A stretch of 38,068 nt of DNA from Bacillus renqingensis. GTDB lineage: Bacteria > Bacillota > Bacilli > Bacillales > Cytobacillaceae. A model generated the notes under the pieces. It did no database searches and had not been told where the DNA came from. It saw only the letters and a list, made by a program, of their open reading frames with translations. The stretch is taken from the NCBI RefSeq assembly GCF_016464375.1, contig NZ_JADDIU010000047.1, forward strand, positions 1-38,068. The letters are read 5' to 3'. The translations under genes and the position numbers were made by a program. Positions 1-11,720 of this stretch are shown in pieces (the first letter of the stretch is position 1; each line of letters begins with the position of its first letter).

Positions 1-20
1 TTGACGTTTTTGTTTGTTTA

Positions 21-95
21 GTTTTCAAAGAGCGATCATTAAGTTATCGCCAGAAGCGACTTTATTAATATACCATCTGTATAACTATATGTCAA
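21..95 (-). promoter_or_regulatory. rRNA operon promoter and boxA leader
   Basis: On the minus strand, TTGACA (90-95) and TATATT (67-72) are separated by exactly 17 bases. Downstream, GCTCTTTGAAAAC (21-33) matches the boxA-type antitermination sequence found in the 16S rRNA leaders of Bacillus. An rrn operon directly after gyrA is the usual arrangement in this group, so the 16S gene is inferred to lie just past the left edge. No mature rRNA sequence is inside the window. Confidence 0.8.
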
Positions 96-216
96 CCGGT
101 TTTTTTTTAAACCTTAAATGTTATTTTGGGATAGTAACAACACTTATTATCTACGGAAATTTTGTCACAAGTTATTGTTTTTATAAAAATTTTTATAGAA
201 TAAAAGTGGGATTTTA

Positions 217-264
217 CAAAAAAGGGGCGCCCAAAAGTCGAAAATCGACTTTTTGGTCAGCCCC
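217..264 (-). terminator. gyrA intrinsic terminator
   Basis: Just after the gyrA stop, a long hairpin (GGGGC and CCAAAAAGTCGA on one arm, TCGACTTTTGG and GCCCC on the other) is followed by a run of T on the minus strand. It separates gyrA from the rRNA promoter. Confidence 0.9.
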
Positions 265-273
265 TCCAATCCA

Positions 274-2850
274 TTATTCCTCATCATCTGATACTGAATG
301 ATCAGCATCTAGTCCTTTTTCAATAGAATCCTCAACAGATTCCTCTTGAGTGCCGCCAGCACTAGCACTAGCATCCGTACCAGCACCAGGTTCGCCCTCA
401 CTGGACTCTTCTTCCTCTTCCTTTTCTACCTTGGCTACCGTTGCGACAAATTCATTTTCACTTTCCCTCAGACTAATGAGTTTTACACCTTGTGTATTAC
501 GTCCCATTTTCGAAATACCGGCAACATCAATTCTTATCAGTACGCCATTTGTTGTAATCAACATCAAGTCCTCTACGCCTGTTACGGCCCTCATTGAGAC
601 AAGGTCGCCATTTTTCTCGGTAATATGGCACGTCTTGATTCCTTTTCCCCCTCTGCCTTGAATTCGGTATTCAGAGGCATGAGTTCGTTTACCATATCCT
701 TTTTTCGTAACGATTAAAATGTCGTTTTCCTCTTCTAATACTTCCATTCCAACAACTTCATCGTCAGCATCAAGGGTGATGCCTTTAACACCGGTAGCGG
801 TACGGCCCATTGATCTCACATCTGTTTCCGGGAAGCGAATCAGCATACCCTTTTTCGTCCCGATGATGATATGCTTATTACCATCAGTCAAACGGACGGA
901 TATCAGTTCATCACCCTCGCGGAGATTCACTGCTATTAAGCCATTATTACGAATATTGGCAAACGAGGTTAACGGAGAACGTTTTGAAATTCCTTCCTTT
1001 GTTGTAAAGAATAGGTACCAGTCATCAACAAATTCGCTTACAGGAATAATATCGTTCACCCATTCACCTTTTTCAATTTCGAGTAAATTGATAATCGGAA
1101 TTCCTTTCGCCGTACGGCTGTATTCCGGTATCTCATAGCCCTTAGAGCGATACACCTTCCCTTTATTGGTAAAGAAAAGAATTGTATCGTGGGTGGAGGT
1201 CGTAATTAAATGTTCAACAAAGTCATCTTCATTTGTTCCCATTCCTTGGATTCCACGGCCGCCGCGTTTTTGTGCCCGATAAGTGGATACTGGAAGCCGC
1301 TTAATATAACCATTATGGGTTAAGCTGATGACAATATTTTCACGTGGAATTAAGTCTTCATCTTCAATATTTTCGATGCCGCCGGCAGCAATTTCTGTCC
1401 GACGCTTATCATTGAAGCGTTCCTTAACCTCTAATAACTCCTCACGAATGATATCAAGAACTTTTTCTTCGTCTGCTAAGATAGCCTTTAACTCGGCAAT
1501 CAGCTTGACTAACTCTTGATACTCATCCTCGATTTTTTCCCTTTCCAAGCCAGTTAAACGCTGCAGACGCATATCTAGAATGGCCTGGGCTTGTTTATCA
1601 GAAAGGTTGAATTGTTCCATTAATCCCGTACGGGCAATGTCGGTTGTTTGGGAATTTCGGATGAGTGCAATCACCGCATCTAAATGATCAAGGGCAATTC
1701 GCAAACCTTCTAAAATATGAGCCCTTGCTTCAGCCTTGCGCAGTTCAAACGCTGTCCGGCGGCGAATGACCACTTCCTGATGATCTAAATAATGTGTCAG
1801 ACATTGCTTGAGGCTCAATACCTTTGGATGTCCATTGACAAGGGCCAGCATATTAATCCCAAAGCTCGTTTGAAGTGCTGTTTGTTTGTATAAATTATTA
1901 AGGAGCACATTGGCATTGGCGTCTTTACGAACCTCAATAACGATGCGTAAGCCTCTGCGGTCAGATTCATCCCTAAGATCGGTAATGCCGTCAATTTTCT
2001 TATCGCGAACTAACTCAGCAATTTTTTCGACTAATTTCGCTTTATTTACTTGATAGGGTATCTCATTTACAATGATAACTTCTTTGCCATTTGATTTTTC
2101 CTCAATCTTTACTTTGGCCCTTAACGTAATAGAACCGCGGCCTGTTTCGTAAGCTTTGCGGATACCGCTTCGGCCAAGAATGATTCCTCCAGTAGGAAAA
2201 TCCGGACCGGGGATAATTTCCATGAGTTCTTCTGTGGTCATATTAGGGTCACGACTGATTGCCAATACGCCGTCAATTACTTCTCCAAGCTGGTGCGGCG
2301 GAATATTGGTAGCCATCCCCACGGCAATTCCCGTAGTCCCGTTAACCAATAGATTAGGAAACCGGGCTGGAAGGACAACAGGCTCTCTTTCCTCACCATC
2401 ATAGTTATCTTGAAAGTCAATCGTATCTTTGTTAATATCCCTTAATAACACCATCGAAATTTTGGACATTCTTGATTCTGTATACCGCATAGCCGCAGCG
2501 GAATCACCGTCAATCGAACCAAAGTTTCCGTGGCCGTCGACAAGCATATAGCGATAGTTGAAATCCTGGGCCATCCGGACCATGGTTTCATATACCGCGG
2601 AATCACCATGTGGATGGTATTTACCGATAACGTCCCCCACAATACGAGCTGACTTTTTATACGGTTTGTCCGCATGGATGCCAAGGTCATGCATCGCATA
2701 TAAAATACGGCGGTGAACAGGCTTCAACCCGTCGCGAACATCCGGAAGGGCACGGGAAACAATAACACTCATTGCATAGTCTAGGAACGATGTTTTCATT
2801 TCCTGACTAATATTAACCTCTTTTACCTGAGGATTTGGTGTTTCAGCCAT
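274..2850 (-). CDS. gyrA: DNA gyrase subunit A
   Basis: Encodes the breakage-reunion subunit of DNA gyrase (858 aa), which with GyrB introduces negative supercoils using ATP. The N-terminal winged-helix/tower region holds the active-site tyrosine at about residue 123 (AAAMRYTE). The quinolone-resistance region keeps the wild-type Ser84 and Glu88. The C-terminal beta-pinwheel contains a GyrA-box-like motif ([10 protein letters not shown]). The ATG start has a strong AGGAGG upstream. The protein ends in an acidic, Ala/Gly/Ser-rich tail of about 50 residues, making it longer than the roughly 820 aa of the B. subtilis protein. It lies downstream of gyrB, separated by a structured repeat, and ends at a strong terminator. 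Confidence 0.98.
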   Translation of the reverse strand: MAETPNPQVKEVNISQEMKTSFLDYAMSVIVSRALPDVRDGLKPVHRRILYAMHDLGIHADKPYKKSARIVGDVIGKYHPHGDSAVYETMVRMAQDFNYRYMLVDGHGNFGSIDGDSAAAMRYTESRMSKISMVLLRDINKDTIDFQDNYDGEEREPVVLPARFPNLLVNGTTGIAVGMATNIPPHQLGEVIDGVLAISRDPNMTTEELMEIIPGPDFPTGGIILGRSGIRKAYETGRGSITLRAKVKIEEKSNGKEVIIVNEIPYQVNKAKLVEKIAELVRDKKIDGITDLRDESDRRGLRIVIEVRKDANANVLLNNLYKQTALQTSFGINMLALVNGHPKVLSLKQCLTHYLDHQEVVIRRRTAFELRKAEARAHILEGLRIALDHLDAVIALIRNSQTTDIARTGLMEQFNLSDKQAQAILDMRLQRLTGLEREKIEDEYQELVKLIAELKAILADEEKVLDIIREELLEVKERFNDKRRTEIAAGGIENIEDEDLIPRENIVISLTHNGYIKRLPVSTYRAQKRGGRGIQGMGTNEDDFVEHLITTSTHDTILFFTNKGKVYRSKGYEIPEYSRTAKGIPIINLLEIEKGEWVNDIIPVSEFVDDWYLFFTTKEGISKRSPLTSFANIRNNGLIAVNLREGDELISVRLTDGNKHIIIGTKKGMLIRFPETDVRSMGRTATGVKGITLDADDEVVGMEVLEEENDILIVTKKGYGKRTHASEYRIQGRGGKGIKTCHITEKNGDLVSMRAVTGVEDLMLITTNGVLIRIDVAGISKMGRNTQGVKLISLRESENEFVATVAKVEKEEEEESSEGEPGAGTDASASAGGTQEESVEDSIEKGLDADHSVSDDEE

Positions 2851-2956
2851 ACTATAATACCTCCTATAAAGGTAAAAATAACCTTTAAACTAAGTCACAA
2901 AAATCTTTATGAAAAGAAAAGGAGAATAGCTGCTACCCTCTAACCTTTTCTATATC

Positions 2957-3069
2957 GTCTAGCTGAAGCGCCTAGCACCTCTATGGCTAAGCCAATCCGT
3001 CAAGAAGGCTAGAACAGCCTTCTCACCTGCTCGTCTAGCCCCACGCCCCGGCAAGGCGCTTCCGCTTTA
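2957..3069. repeat. Structured interspersed repeat, copy A
   Basis: A GC-rich segment of about 113 bp fills the gyrB-gyrA gap and ends directly next to the gyrB stop codon. It begins GTCTAGCTGAAGCGCCTAG and ends GGCGCTTCCGCTTTA, resembling the ends of copies near 9600, 12430 and 14190. Internally it can fold: GGCTA pairs with TAGCC, and AGAAGGCT with AGCCTTCT. The central segment is nearly identical to that of copy C. Confidence 0.75.
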
Positions 3070-5031
<1,962 letters not shown>

Positions 5032-5060
5032 CTATATTTTTTGAAAAAATAAAATCGATA

Positions 5061-5312
5061 TTAAGATAATTCCTGAATATTCGTTTGTGTCGAACGCTTC
5101 TTTAAGGTTCCCGAAGCGATGGGGGACAAATAGACATACTGATCTGTAATGATGACTGACTTAAATGGATTTCTAGATAAATTCAGTATCTTTTTCTTAT
5201 GAAAGTGTAGGAATTCCTTTAGCTTTTCTGTATTTTGAACAACTTCTTTGTCCAATACAGCAATGATATCCTTTGCCTTGATATTCAGGTCTTCCCCGAT
5301 ATGAATATACAT
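5061..5312 (-). CDS. remB: Extracellular matrix regulator RemB (YaaB, DUF370)
   Basis: A small protein (83 aa) starting MYIHIGED, matching the beginning of B. subtilis YaaB/RemB. It has the family's ending region with YLSPIASGTLKKR. RemB is known as a regulator of biofilm matrix genes in B. subtilis; that role here is inferred by homology. The chosen ATG lies 9 bases after the recF stop and has GAGGTGG just upstream; an in-frame upstream codon at 5324 would overlap recF and lacks family support. It sits between recF and gyrB as in B. subtilis. Confidence 0.9.
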   Translation of the reverse strand: MYIHIGEDLNIKAKDIIAVLDKEVVQNTEKLKEFLHFHKKKILNLSRNPFKSVIITDQYVYLSPIASGTLKKRSTQTNIQELS

Positions 5313-5320
5313 GTTCCACC

Positions 5321-6439
5321 TCAATCCATCTTTTTCATTACACCGGAAGTGACCTCAAAGGCGGAGGCCTCCTTTAATGTTTGATGGTCTATTCCGTCCA
5401 CACTTGTCGTCGTAACAAATGTTTGGACTTTCCCTTGAATGGTATTTAATAAATGGGATTGACGATAATCATCTAATTCGGATAACACATCGTCCAATAA
5501 CAAGATAGGATATTCGCCGATTTCCGCATGAATTAATTCAATTTCCGCAAGCTTGACAGATAATGCTGTTGTCCGCTGCTGGCCTTGGGATCCAAAGGTT
5601 TGTACATCCCTGTTATTGACAAAAAACAATAAATCATCACGATGGGGGCCAAACAATGTTGTCCCCCGCTCTATTTCTCTATTTCTCACTTTGTCAAACT
5701 TTTCTTTAAAGCGTACTACCATTTTCGACAAGTCTTGCTCTTCTAATACCTCTACAGAAGGTTTATATTGGATTTCAAGCGATTCAAGTCCTCGGGAAAT
5801 GCCATTATGAATCGGTTTTGCCCAATTTTGCAACAAGCGAAGGAACTCGAACCTCTTTGTGACAATTTTCACAGCCATTTGAATAAATTGCTCTGTTAAG
5901 ATTTCAAGCATCGCTTGATCGGTTTGCTTTTTGCTCTGCATCATTTTCAAAAAATGATTACGCTGTTGGAGAATTTTATGATACTGGCTCATATCATGTA
6001 AATAAATGGGAGACACTTGACCTATCTCCATATCAATAAATCTTCTTCGAACCTGAGGACTTCCTTTTACTAAGTTTAGATCTTCGGGGGCAAACATAAC
6101 CACGTTCATATTACCAACATATTGGCTTAACCTTTGTTGCTCAATATGATTGCATTTTGCCTTTTTGCCTTTTTTGGATATCACTAACTGAAGGGGCAAT
6201 GAGCTGTGTTGTTTTTGAACCCTACCCTCTATTTTAGCATAATCTTGATCCCAACGGATAAGATCTTTATCATTTGAAGTTCTATGCGACTTTGCCATGG
6301 CTAAAACATAAATTGATTCCATTACATTTGTTTTTCCCTGGGCATTTTCACCTAAGATGACATTTACTTTATTTTCAAATTCCACGAATAGTTCTTCATA
6401 GTTTCGATAATTTTTTAAGCTAAGCGATTCTATATACAT
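5321..6439 (-). CDS. recF: DNA replication and repair protein RecF
   Basis: An SMC-like ABC ATPase of 372 aa that helps load RecA at single-strand gaps with RecO and RecR. The Walker A motif is GENAQGKTN near residue 31. The signature region is FGSQGQQRT and the Walker B motif is [11 protein letters not shown]. The start [15 protein letters not shown] is the conserved family beginning. Length and position (dnaN-yaaA-recF-remB-gyrB) are normal for Bacillus. Confidence 0.97.
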   Translation of the reverse strand: MYIESLSLKNYRNYEELFVEFENKVNVILGENAQGKTNVMESIYVLAMAKSHRTSNDKDLIRWDQDYAKIEGRVQKQHSSLPLQLVISKKGKKAKCNHIEQQRLSQYVGNMNVVMFAPEDLNLVKGSPQVRRRFIDMEIGQVSPIYLHDMSQYHKILQQRNHFLKMMQSKKQTDQAMLEILTEQFIQMAVKIVTKRFEFLRLLQNWAKPIHNGISRGLESLEIQYKPSVEVLEEQDLSKMVVRFKEKFDKVRNREIERGTTLFGPHRDDLLFFVNNRDVQTFGSQGQQRTTALSVKLAEIELIHAEIGEYPILLLDDVLSELDDYRQSHLLNTIQGKVQTFVTTTSVDGIDHQTLKEASAFEVTSGVMKKMD

Positions 6440-6457
6440 GTAAACGTCATCCTTTAG

Positions 6458-6673
6458 TTATTCGGTCAGTTCAAACTCACCAATTCCGGCAATTTGGACC
6501 TTGTCACCCGCTCGAAGCTTCCTTCCTCTGCGCTGATCCTGTTCCCCATTAATAATTACTTGATGTTCACTTAAAAACCATTTGGCCATACCGCCTGACT
6601 GAATGACTTCAGCCAGCTTTAAAAATTGACCTAAGGTAATAAATTCCGTGTCCAGTCTAATTTTTTCAGGCAA
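6458..6673 (-). CDS. yaaA: S4-domain RNA-binding protein YaaA
   Basis: A small S4-fold RNA-binding protein between dnaN and recF. The core TLGQFLKLAEVIQSGGMAKWFLSEH is highly conserved in Bacillus. I place the start at TTG 6673 because a GAGGGTG precedes it and the product is then 71 aa, the length of B. subtilis YaaA. In-frame ATG 6691 or TTG 6712 are alternatives that add 6 or 13 residues. The molecular role is not clear beyond RNA binding. Confidence 0.9.
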   Translation of the reverse strand: MPEKIRLDTEFITLGQFLKLAEVIQSGGMAKWFLSEHQVIINGEQDQRRGRKLRAGDKVQIAGIGEFELTE

Positions 6674-6757
6674 ATCTTCACCCTCATTCATAAAAATCAA
6701 TTCAAGTCTCAATACTATATTTTACTAAAAATTTGATTTCTTTTCAAAGAATACCTG

Positions 6758-6786
6758 AAAAAAGCCACCGGTCCATCATGGTGGCT
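6758..6786 (-). terminator. dnaN terminator
   Basis: After the dnaN stop, GCCACC and GGTGGC form a hairpin followed by a T-run on the minus strand. It would partly uncouple dnaA-dnaN from yaaA-recF. Confidence 0.85.
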
Positions 6787-6796
6787 TCCTCCAAAA

Positions 6797-7933
6797 TCAG
6801 TATGTTCTTACAGGGAGAATAAGTTGCAAAATCGTCTCGTCATTTACCGGGCGAATGATAAAGGGGCGCATTGCTCCAGTAAAACTGACATGTATATCAG
6901 TTCCTTCAAGCGCTTTTAGGGCATCCATCATATATTTCGCGCTAAAAGAAATTTTTAAATCTTCACCTTCCACTACTTCGCTTTGAATTTCTTCAATAAC
7001 CTTGCCAATTTCCGGTGTATTAGAGGAAATCTCGATGATTCCTCCTTCAAGAGTGGTAAGTTTTACGACATTATTTCTACCTTCACGGGCAAGCAAAGAG
7101 GCACGATCAATTGCCTGCAGAAATTCCTTCGTATTGACAGTGATATCGGTCTTACTTTCACTTGGAATCAATCTCGATGTATCAGGATAATTCCCCTCTA
7201 ATAATCTTGAGAAAAATAATACATGTTTTGCTTTAAACAAAATTTGATTTTCTGTAATGACGATATCAATCATCTCGTTTGAGTCATCAATAATTTTACT
7301 TAATTCATTTAAACTTTTTCCTGGAATCACAATATTATAGTTTTCATCATGGTTCGTTTCAATCCTTGCCTTTCGCAATGCCAGACGGTGACTATCTGTT
7401 GCAATACAGTTTAACTCCCCATTTTCAATCCTCCAGTTTACACCTGTCAAGATCGGCCGTGTTTCTGACGTAGATACAGCAAAATGAGTTTGCCGAATCA
7501 TGGCTTTCAAAAGATCCGTGGGAATCTGAAATTTACTATCTTCTTCTATCTGGGGCAGGTGAGGGTACTCGTCTGCATCAAGGCCAATTAAGTTGAATTC
7601 CGCTTTGCCGGAACGAATGACTGTTAGCAAATGATCTAACACTTCAATTTCAACAAAATCGGTTGGCAATTTTTTAACAATCTCACTAAAAAATTTAGCT
7701 TGCAGAACAATGGCACCGGGCTGCTTGATCTCTGCAATTTCATCGCCAGCTTCTTCTTTCGGAATAAATGATTCAATTGAAATATCTGAATCACTGCCAG
7801 TTAATGTTATTCCATCAGTTGTTGCGGTCATTTTAATTCCAGTTAAGATTGGAATGGTTGTTCTGGAGGTGATGGCCTTCATTACATCTTGGACACTCTG
7901 AACGAGACGATCTCGCTGAATAATAAATTTCAT
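6797..7933 (-). CDS. dnaN: DNA polymerase III sliding clamp (beta subunit)
   Basis: Encodes the ring-shaped processivity clamp (378 aa), which tethers the replicase and repair factors to DNA. It begins MKFIIQRDRLVQSVQDVMKAITSRTTIPILTGIK and ends LQLILPVRTY, both typical of Bacillus DnaN. The start at 7933 is chosen because GGAGG lies just upstream and the length then matches B. subtilis exactly; the open frame continues 8 codons upstream without family support. It follows dnaA with the unwinding region of oriC between them. Confidence 0.97.
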   Translation of the reverse strand: MKFIIQRDRLVQSVQDVMKAITSRTTIPILTGIKMTATTDGITLTGSDSDISIESFIPKEEAGDEIAEIKQPGAIVLQAKFFSEIVKKLPTDFVEIEVLDHLLTVIRSGKAEFNLIGLDADEYPHLPQIEEDSKFQIPTDLLKAMIRQTHFAVSTSETRPILTGVNWRIENGELNCIATDSHRLALRKARIETNHDENYNIVIPGKSLNELSKIIDDSNEMIDIVITENQILFKAKHVLFFSRLLEGNYPDTSRLIPSESKTDITVNTKEFLQAIDRASLLAREGRNNVVKLTTLEGGIIEISSNTPEIGKVIEEIQSEVVEGEDLKISFSAKYMMDALKALEGTDIHVSFTGAMRPFIIRPVNDETILQLILPVRTY

Positions 7934-8182
7934 TTCTTTATCCTCCGTTTTTAGCATATTTTTTTAGCAGTAACATATAATATTATTTTATTTAAAAAAC
8001 AGCAGAAGTACTAGTAGGGCTTGTTAACATGTGGATAACTCGATTTGACAATGGAAACACAGTCTATCCACATGTGGACAGACTGTGTATATATCGAAAG
8101 AAGTTATTCACATTTTTAACAAAGGAGATGGAGAGCTACAATTGATAAATAAACAAAATCGAAGCGGTACTCAAGCTTCTCC
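7934..8182 (-). other. oriC part 2: DnaA boxes, DnaA-trio and unwinding region
   Basis: This spacer between dnaA and dnaN has a DnaA box TGTGGATAA at 8030-8038, near-boxes at 8064-8072 and around 8073-8081, and TTATTCACA at 8104-8112. Reading the minus strand from the 8038 box, a short GC cluster (GCCC) is followed by TACTAGTACTTCTGCT (8001-8016), resembling the DnaA-trio of the B. subtilis basal unwinding system, and then an AT-rich tract (about 7968-8000). This is the expected site of origin melting. Confidence 0.85.
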
Positions 8183-9529
8183 TTAAATCTTTAGGCGTTC
8201 ATTGAGTTCTTTCATTTGCTGTTGCAGTTGAGAATCGGTCTGAAGCAGCTTTGAAATTTTTTCATGGGCATGGATGACGGTCGTATGATCACGACCACCA
8301 AATTCCTCCCCGATTTTTGGCAAAGAATAATCGGTTAATTCACGAGATAAGTACATGGCAATTTGTCTTGGAAAGGCAACCGTCTTTGTTCGCTTTTTGG
8401 CCTTAAAATCTTCGAGTTTTACATTATAATGTTCGCCAACAATCTTCTGAATTTCATGAATGGTAATCACTTTCGGCTTCGAGCTTGGGATAATATCCTT
8501 TAAGGCTTCAGCTGCTAAATCGGCATTAATATCTTTATTGATAAGCGATGAATAAGCAACAACCCGGATTAATGCCCCTTCAAGCTCACGAATGTTTGAA
8601 TCAATTTGATTAGCAATATAAAGCATCACTTCATTCGGGATATCCAATCCATCCGCTTTTGCCTTCTTCCGGAGAATCGCAATCCTTGTTTCCAAATCCG
8701 GGGGCGTAATATCGGTAATTAAGCCCCATTCAAACCTTGACCTTAGGCGATCCTCTAATGTCGGAATTTCTCTTGGCGGCCGGTCACTGGAAATGACGAT
8801 TTGCTTACTTTCTTCATGAAGGCTATTAAACGTATGGAAAAATTCTTCTTGCGTTGATTCTTTTCCTGCTAAAAATTGAATATCATCTATTAGCAGGACA
8901 TCGACATTTCGATATTTATTGCGGAAACTCTCCGCGCGATTGTCCCGAATGGAATTGATAAACTCATTTGTAAATTTCTCAGAGGACAAATAGACGACTT
9001 TTGCGGACGGATTATGCTCCAAAACATAATGTCCAATCGCATGCATTAAATGGGTTTTTCCTAATCCAACCCCTCCATAGATGAAAAGTGGATTGTACGC
9101 CTTTGCCGGGGCTTCCGCTACAGCAAGCGAGGCCGCATGGGCAAATCGATTACCCGAGCCGATGACGAATGTATCAAAAGTGTACTTAGGGATTAAAATA
9201 CTTGTCGGAAAATCGTTATGATCATCTTCCTTTTTTGCCTTTATAGGCGGTGCCTGTATTTCTTGCTCTTCATCTTTAGGATCATGCGGAATAATAAACT
9301 TTGGCGATAGTCTCTCTCCAGTGATTTCATAGAGAATATCCGAAATTAACTTTGAATAACGTTCCTCCAGCCAATCGCGTGCAAACTCATTTGGAACATT
9401 TATGACAAGCAGATCGCCTTGAAGGGAATGGGCCTTGGTTGATTTTAACCATGTCTCAAAGCTGGGTTTGCTAATTTTCTTTTCAATATTGGAAAGAGCC
9501 GCCTGCCATAGGTCCGCAATATTTTCCAA
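8183..9529 (-). CDS. dnaA: Chromosomal replication initiator DnaA
   Basis: Encodes the AAA+ initiator (448 aa) that binds DnaA boxes and opens oriC. The N-terminal domain matches B. subtilis ([18 protein letters not shown]). The AAA+ core has Walker [10 protein letters not shown] and Walker [10 protein letters not shown]. The C-terminal DNA-binding signature is [15 protein letters not shown]. The start codon is TTG, preceded by a good GGAGGG; an out-of-frame ATG lies 5 bases upstream of it. The leader contains copy B of the structured repeat. Confidence 0.98.
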   Translation of the reverse strand: MENIADLWQAALSNIEKKISKPSFETWLKSTKAHSLQGDLLVINVPNEFARDWLEERYSKLISDILYEITGERLSPKFIIPHDPKDEEQEIQAPPIKAKKEDDHNDFPTSILIPKYTFDTFVIGSGNRFAHAASLAVAEAPAKAYNPLFIYGGVGLGKTHLMHAIGHYVLEHNPSAKVVYLSSEKFTNEFINSIRDNRAESFRNKYRNVDVLLIDDIQFLAGKESTQEEFFHTFNSLHEESKQIVISSDRPPREIPTLEDRLRSRFEWGLITDITPPDLETRIAILRKKAKADGLDIPNEVMLYIANQIDSNIRELEGALIRVVAYSSLINKDINADLAAEALKDIIPSSKPKVITIHEIQKIVGEHYNVKLEDFKAKKRTKTVAFPRQIAMYLSRELTDYSLPKIGEEFGGRDHTTVIHAHEKISKLLQTDSQLQQQMKELNERLKI

Positions 9530-9596
9530 TTCATTTCCCTCCTTTTTTTAAAATAATTTTAAAGTCTCCTGAACCGTACGTTATGGTTTTGGTTCT

Positions 9597-9731
9597 ACTT
9601 TGAGAATTGTCCAGCTCCAGCGCCTAGCCCCTCGAGTCATAAGCCACTCCTGAATTGAAGGCAAAGAGCGCCTTCTATTCAGGAGCGTCTTATGCTTATC
9701 GGGGCTGACCAGGGCGCTTGCGCTTTTCTTA
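9597..9731. repeat. Structured interspersed repeat, copy B (in dnaA leader)
   Basis: It begins TGAGAATTGTCCAGCTCCAGC and ends GGGCGCTTGCGCTTTTCTTA, sharing ends with copies C and E. The interior forms a nested hairpin: CATAAG pairs with CTTATG, and CCTGAATTGAAGGC with GCCTTCTATTCAGG. It lies between the DnaA-box cluster and dnaA, so it would probably be part of the dnaA transcript leader. Confidence 0.8.
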
Positions 9732-9786
9732 CTATAAGCCTGGCCTATGAATGTATCATTATATGAAATGTGGTTGTGGAAAACAT

Positions 9787-9816
9787 ATAATAGGATAAAA
9801 TGCAGACTTTCGACAA
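9787..9816 (-). promoter_or_regulatory. Possible dnaA promoter
   Basis: On the minus strand TTGTCG (9811-9816) and TATTAT (9787-9792) are 18 bases apart, about 260 bases upstream of dnaA. A second TATAAT-like box lies at 9758-9763 with a weak -35. The neighbouring DnaA boxes would fit autoregulation, which is known for Bacillus dnaA. Confidence 0.45.
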
Positions 9817-9860
9817 TATCCACTTCTTGTGGACAAGTTTCTACAGAGCCTTAGGATAAC

Positions 9861-10089
9861 ATATCCACATGTTATCCACAAACTGTGGATAATGTATTTT
9901 TGAAGTGAAGTTATTCAGAGTGAAAACACAAATATAATATCAAATAATAGTGAGTCCTGCAATGGTTTTTCAAAACTTATCCACAACAGCAACATTATGT
10001 GTATAGAAATTGTCCACAGGTAGATAATTTGTGAAAAACCTGTCAATATCTTGTGTAGACAGTGAAAAAAATGTCGATAAATATCCACA
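9861..10089. other. oriC part 1: DnaA-box cluster
   Basis: DnaA boxes are at 9861-9869 (ATATCCACA), 9872-9880 (TTATCCACA), 9884-9892 (TGTGGATAA, opposite strand), 9977-9985 (TTATCCACA), 10010-10018 (TTGTCCACA) and 10081-10089 (ATATCCACA). The cluster between dnaA and rpmH matches the upstream half of the bipartite B. subtilis origin. No gene is present between 9530 and 10251. Confidence 0.9.
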
Positions 10090-10162
10090 ATGAATAATTT
10101 ATTGTTCTCTAGAGAACAAAGGAATCAAAAAGTGGAAATTCGGGACAATATTTGATTCTCAG

Positions 10163-10192
10163 TTGACAATTGAATGTAGGCATCTTTATAAT
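10163..10192 (+). promoter_or_regulatory. rpmH promoter
   Basis: TTGACA (10163-10168) and TATAAT (10187-10192) are both perfect consensus hexamers, separated by 18 bases, about 60 bases upstream of rpmH. Confidence 0.85.
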
Positions 10193-10251
10193 GAATAAGA
10201 CTTTCGTCTAAATTTGATTTTAGGGCTTTTCCTTTCAGGGAGGTGTCATAT

Positions 10252-10386
10252 ATGAAAAGAACATATCAACCAAATAAACGTAAACATAGTAAAGTTCACG
10301 GTTTCCGCAGTCGTATGAGCTCAAGCAACGGACGTAAGGTTCTGGCCCGTCGTCGTCGTAAAGGTAGAAAGGTATTATCAGCCTAG
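10252..10386 (+). CDS. rpmH: 50S ribosomal protein L34
   Basis: A 44-residue, very basic protein, [18 protein letters not shown] onward, ending in KGRKVLSA. This is the complete L34 sequence of the large ribosomal subunit. AGGGAGGTG lies upstream of the ATG. It is divergent from dnaA across oriC and is followed by a terminator before rnpA, the normal Bacillus arrangement. Confidence 0.98.
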   Translation: MKRTYQPNKRKHSKVHGFRSRMSSSNGRKVLARRRRKGRKVLSA

Positions 10387-10417
10387 ACCACTGAAACGTC
10401 TCAGTGGTCTTTTTTTC
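10385..10417 (+). terminator. rpmH terminator/attenuator
   Basis: AGACCACTGA and TCAGTGGTCT form a 10-bp stem followed by seven T. It lies between rpmH and rnpA and may lower rnpA expression relative to rpmH. Confidence 0.9.
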
Positions 10418-10454
10418 TAATAGAATAGCTTCATTCGATTGAAGGTGGAAGAGA

Positions 10455-10811
10455 ATGAAAAAAGAATTACGTATAAAAAAGAATAAAGACTTTCAAGCAG
10501 TTTTTCAAAAGGGCAGATCTTTTGCAAATCGGCAATTTGTCGTCTATTCATTGCCAAAAAAAGATCAGGATTTTTTTCGTATTGGTCTGTCTGTCAGCAA
10601 AAAGATTGGGAATGCTGTCACGAGAAATAGAATTAAACGATATATTCGACAATCCTTATTGGAATTAAAAGATGAGGTAATGCCAGGGAATGATTATGTA
10701 ATTATCGCTAGAAAGCCAGCGGCTGAAATGGATTTTTTTGCGGTAAAAAGCAGCTTAACACATGTTCTCAAGGTAGGAAAGGTCCTCAAGAAGAACGGAA
10801 AAAATCAATAG
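10455..10811 (+). CDS. rnpA: Ribonuclease P protein component
   Basis: Encodes the protein subunit (118 aa) of RNase P, which with the catalytic RNA matures tRNA 5' ends. The conserved RNR-type motif is visible ([16 protein letters not shown]), along with the N-terminal [16 protein letters not shown]. Length is normal. It follows rpmH and precedes yidC as in nearly all Firmicutes. Confidence 0.97.
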   Translation: MKKELRIKKNKDFQAVFQKGRSFANRQFVVYSLPKKDQDFFRIGLSVSKKIGNAVTRNRIKRYIRQSLLELKDEVMPGNDYVIIARKPAAEMDFFAVKSSLTHVLKVGKVLKKNGKNQ

Positions 10812-10943
10812 ACTACTACTTTTGATAAAGCAATTTAAATAAAAAAATGTTAAAATTACCTCTAGTAAGACACATTAGGAAATATATACATAAGCCATTT
10901 TCACATATAAATTTTCATTTTAGGTATGAGGAGGAAAAACTGG

Positions 10944-11720
10944 TTGAAGAAACGAATATTACTACTATTCGGTTTGCTTTCATTATTCCTGCTGTTGACA
11001 GGGTGTAGTGAAATTAAGCAGCCGATTACAGCGGACAGCAAGGGCATTTGGAATGAATATATTGTCTATCCTTTATCCTGGTTTATCAAAGAGGTTGCCT
11101 ATTTACTTGGCGGAAGCTTCGGATTATCCATTATTGTCGTTACGATTTTAATTCGTCTTGTTATTTTACCGCTGATGATTAAGCAAACCAAAAGCTCCAA
11201 AGCGATGCAGGCATTGCAGCCGGAAATGAAAGCGCTCCGCGAAAAATACAGCTCTAAAGATCAAAAGACACAGCAAAAGCTGCAGCAGGAAACAATGGCC
11301 CTATTCCAAAAGCATGGGGTTAATCCGATGGCTGGATGTTTCCCGTTATTGATTCAAATGCCGATTTTAATTGGTTTTTACCACGCTATTTCAAGAACAA
11401 GGGAGATTGCAGAAGGCAACTTCCTGTGGTTTGACCTTGGCGAGAAGGATCCGTATTATATTTTACCGATTATTGCCGGGATTACGACGTTTATTCAGCA
11501 GAAGATGATGATGGCAGGTACGGAAAACCAGAACCCACAAATGGCGATGATGGTTTGGATGATGCCGATTATGATTGTTGTTTTTGCGATTAGTTTCCCT
11601 TCAGCCCTTTCCTTATATTGGGTTGTCGGAAATATCTTTATGATTGTGCAAACCTATTTTATTAAAGGACCGGATTTAAAGGCGCAAGCAACCGGTAAAG
11701 CGGGAGGAACTAAAAAGTGA
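10944..11720 (+). CDS. spoIIIJ: Membrane protein insertase YidC1 (SpoIIIJ)
   Basis: A YidC/Oxa1/Alb3 insertase (258 aa) that inserts membrane proteins with or without Sec; the B. subtilis ortholog is also required for forespore sigma-G activity. The N-terminus is a lipoprotein signal with lipobox LLTGC. The conserved core has several membrane segments, including [23 protein letters not shown], and the cytoplasmic hairpin [25 protein letters not shown]. The TTG at 10944 is chosen because GAGGAGG precedes it by 8 bases; the ATG at 10926 overlaps that ribosome site. The stop overlaps the jag start, suggesting coupling. Confidence 0.93.
   Translation: MKKRILLLFGLLSLFLLLTGCSEIKQPITADSKGIWNEYIVYPLSWFIKEVAYLLGGSFGLSIIVVTILIRLVILPLMIKQTKSSKAMQALQPEMKALREKYSSKDQKTQQKLQQETMALFQKHGVNPMAGCFPLLIQMPILIGFYHAISRTREIAEGNFLWFDLGEKDPYYILPIIAGITTFIQQKMMMAGTENQNPQMAMMVWMMPIMIVVFAISFPSALSLYWVVGNIFMIVQTYFIKGPDLKAQATGKAGGTKK

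Noticed and set aside
14..301. Open frame of 95 codons on the plus strand at the left edge
   Set aside because: It overlaps the rRNA promoter, boxA, the gyrA terminator and the gyrA 3' end on the other strand, and the translation has no protein-like pattern.
9581..9823. 80-codon open frame in the dnaA upstream region
   Set aside because: It is read through structured repeat copy B and has no family-like sequence or ribosome site.
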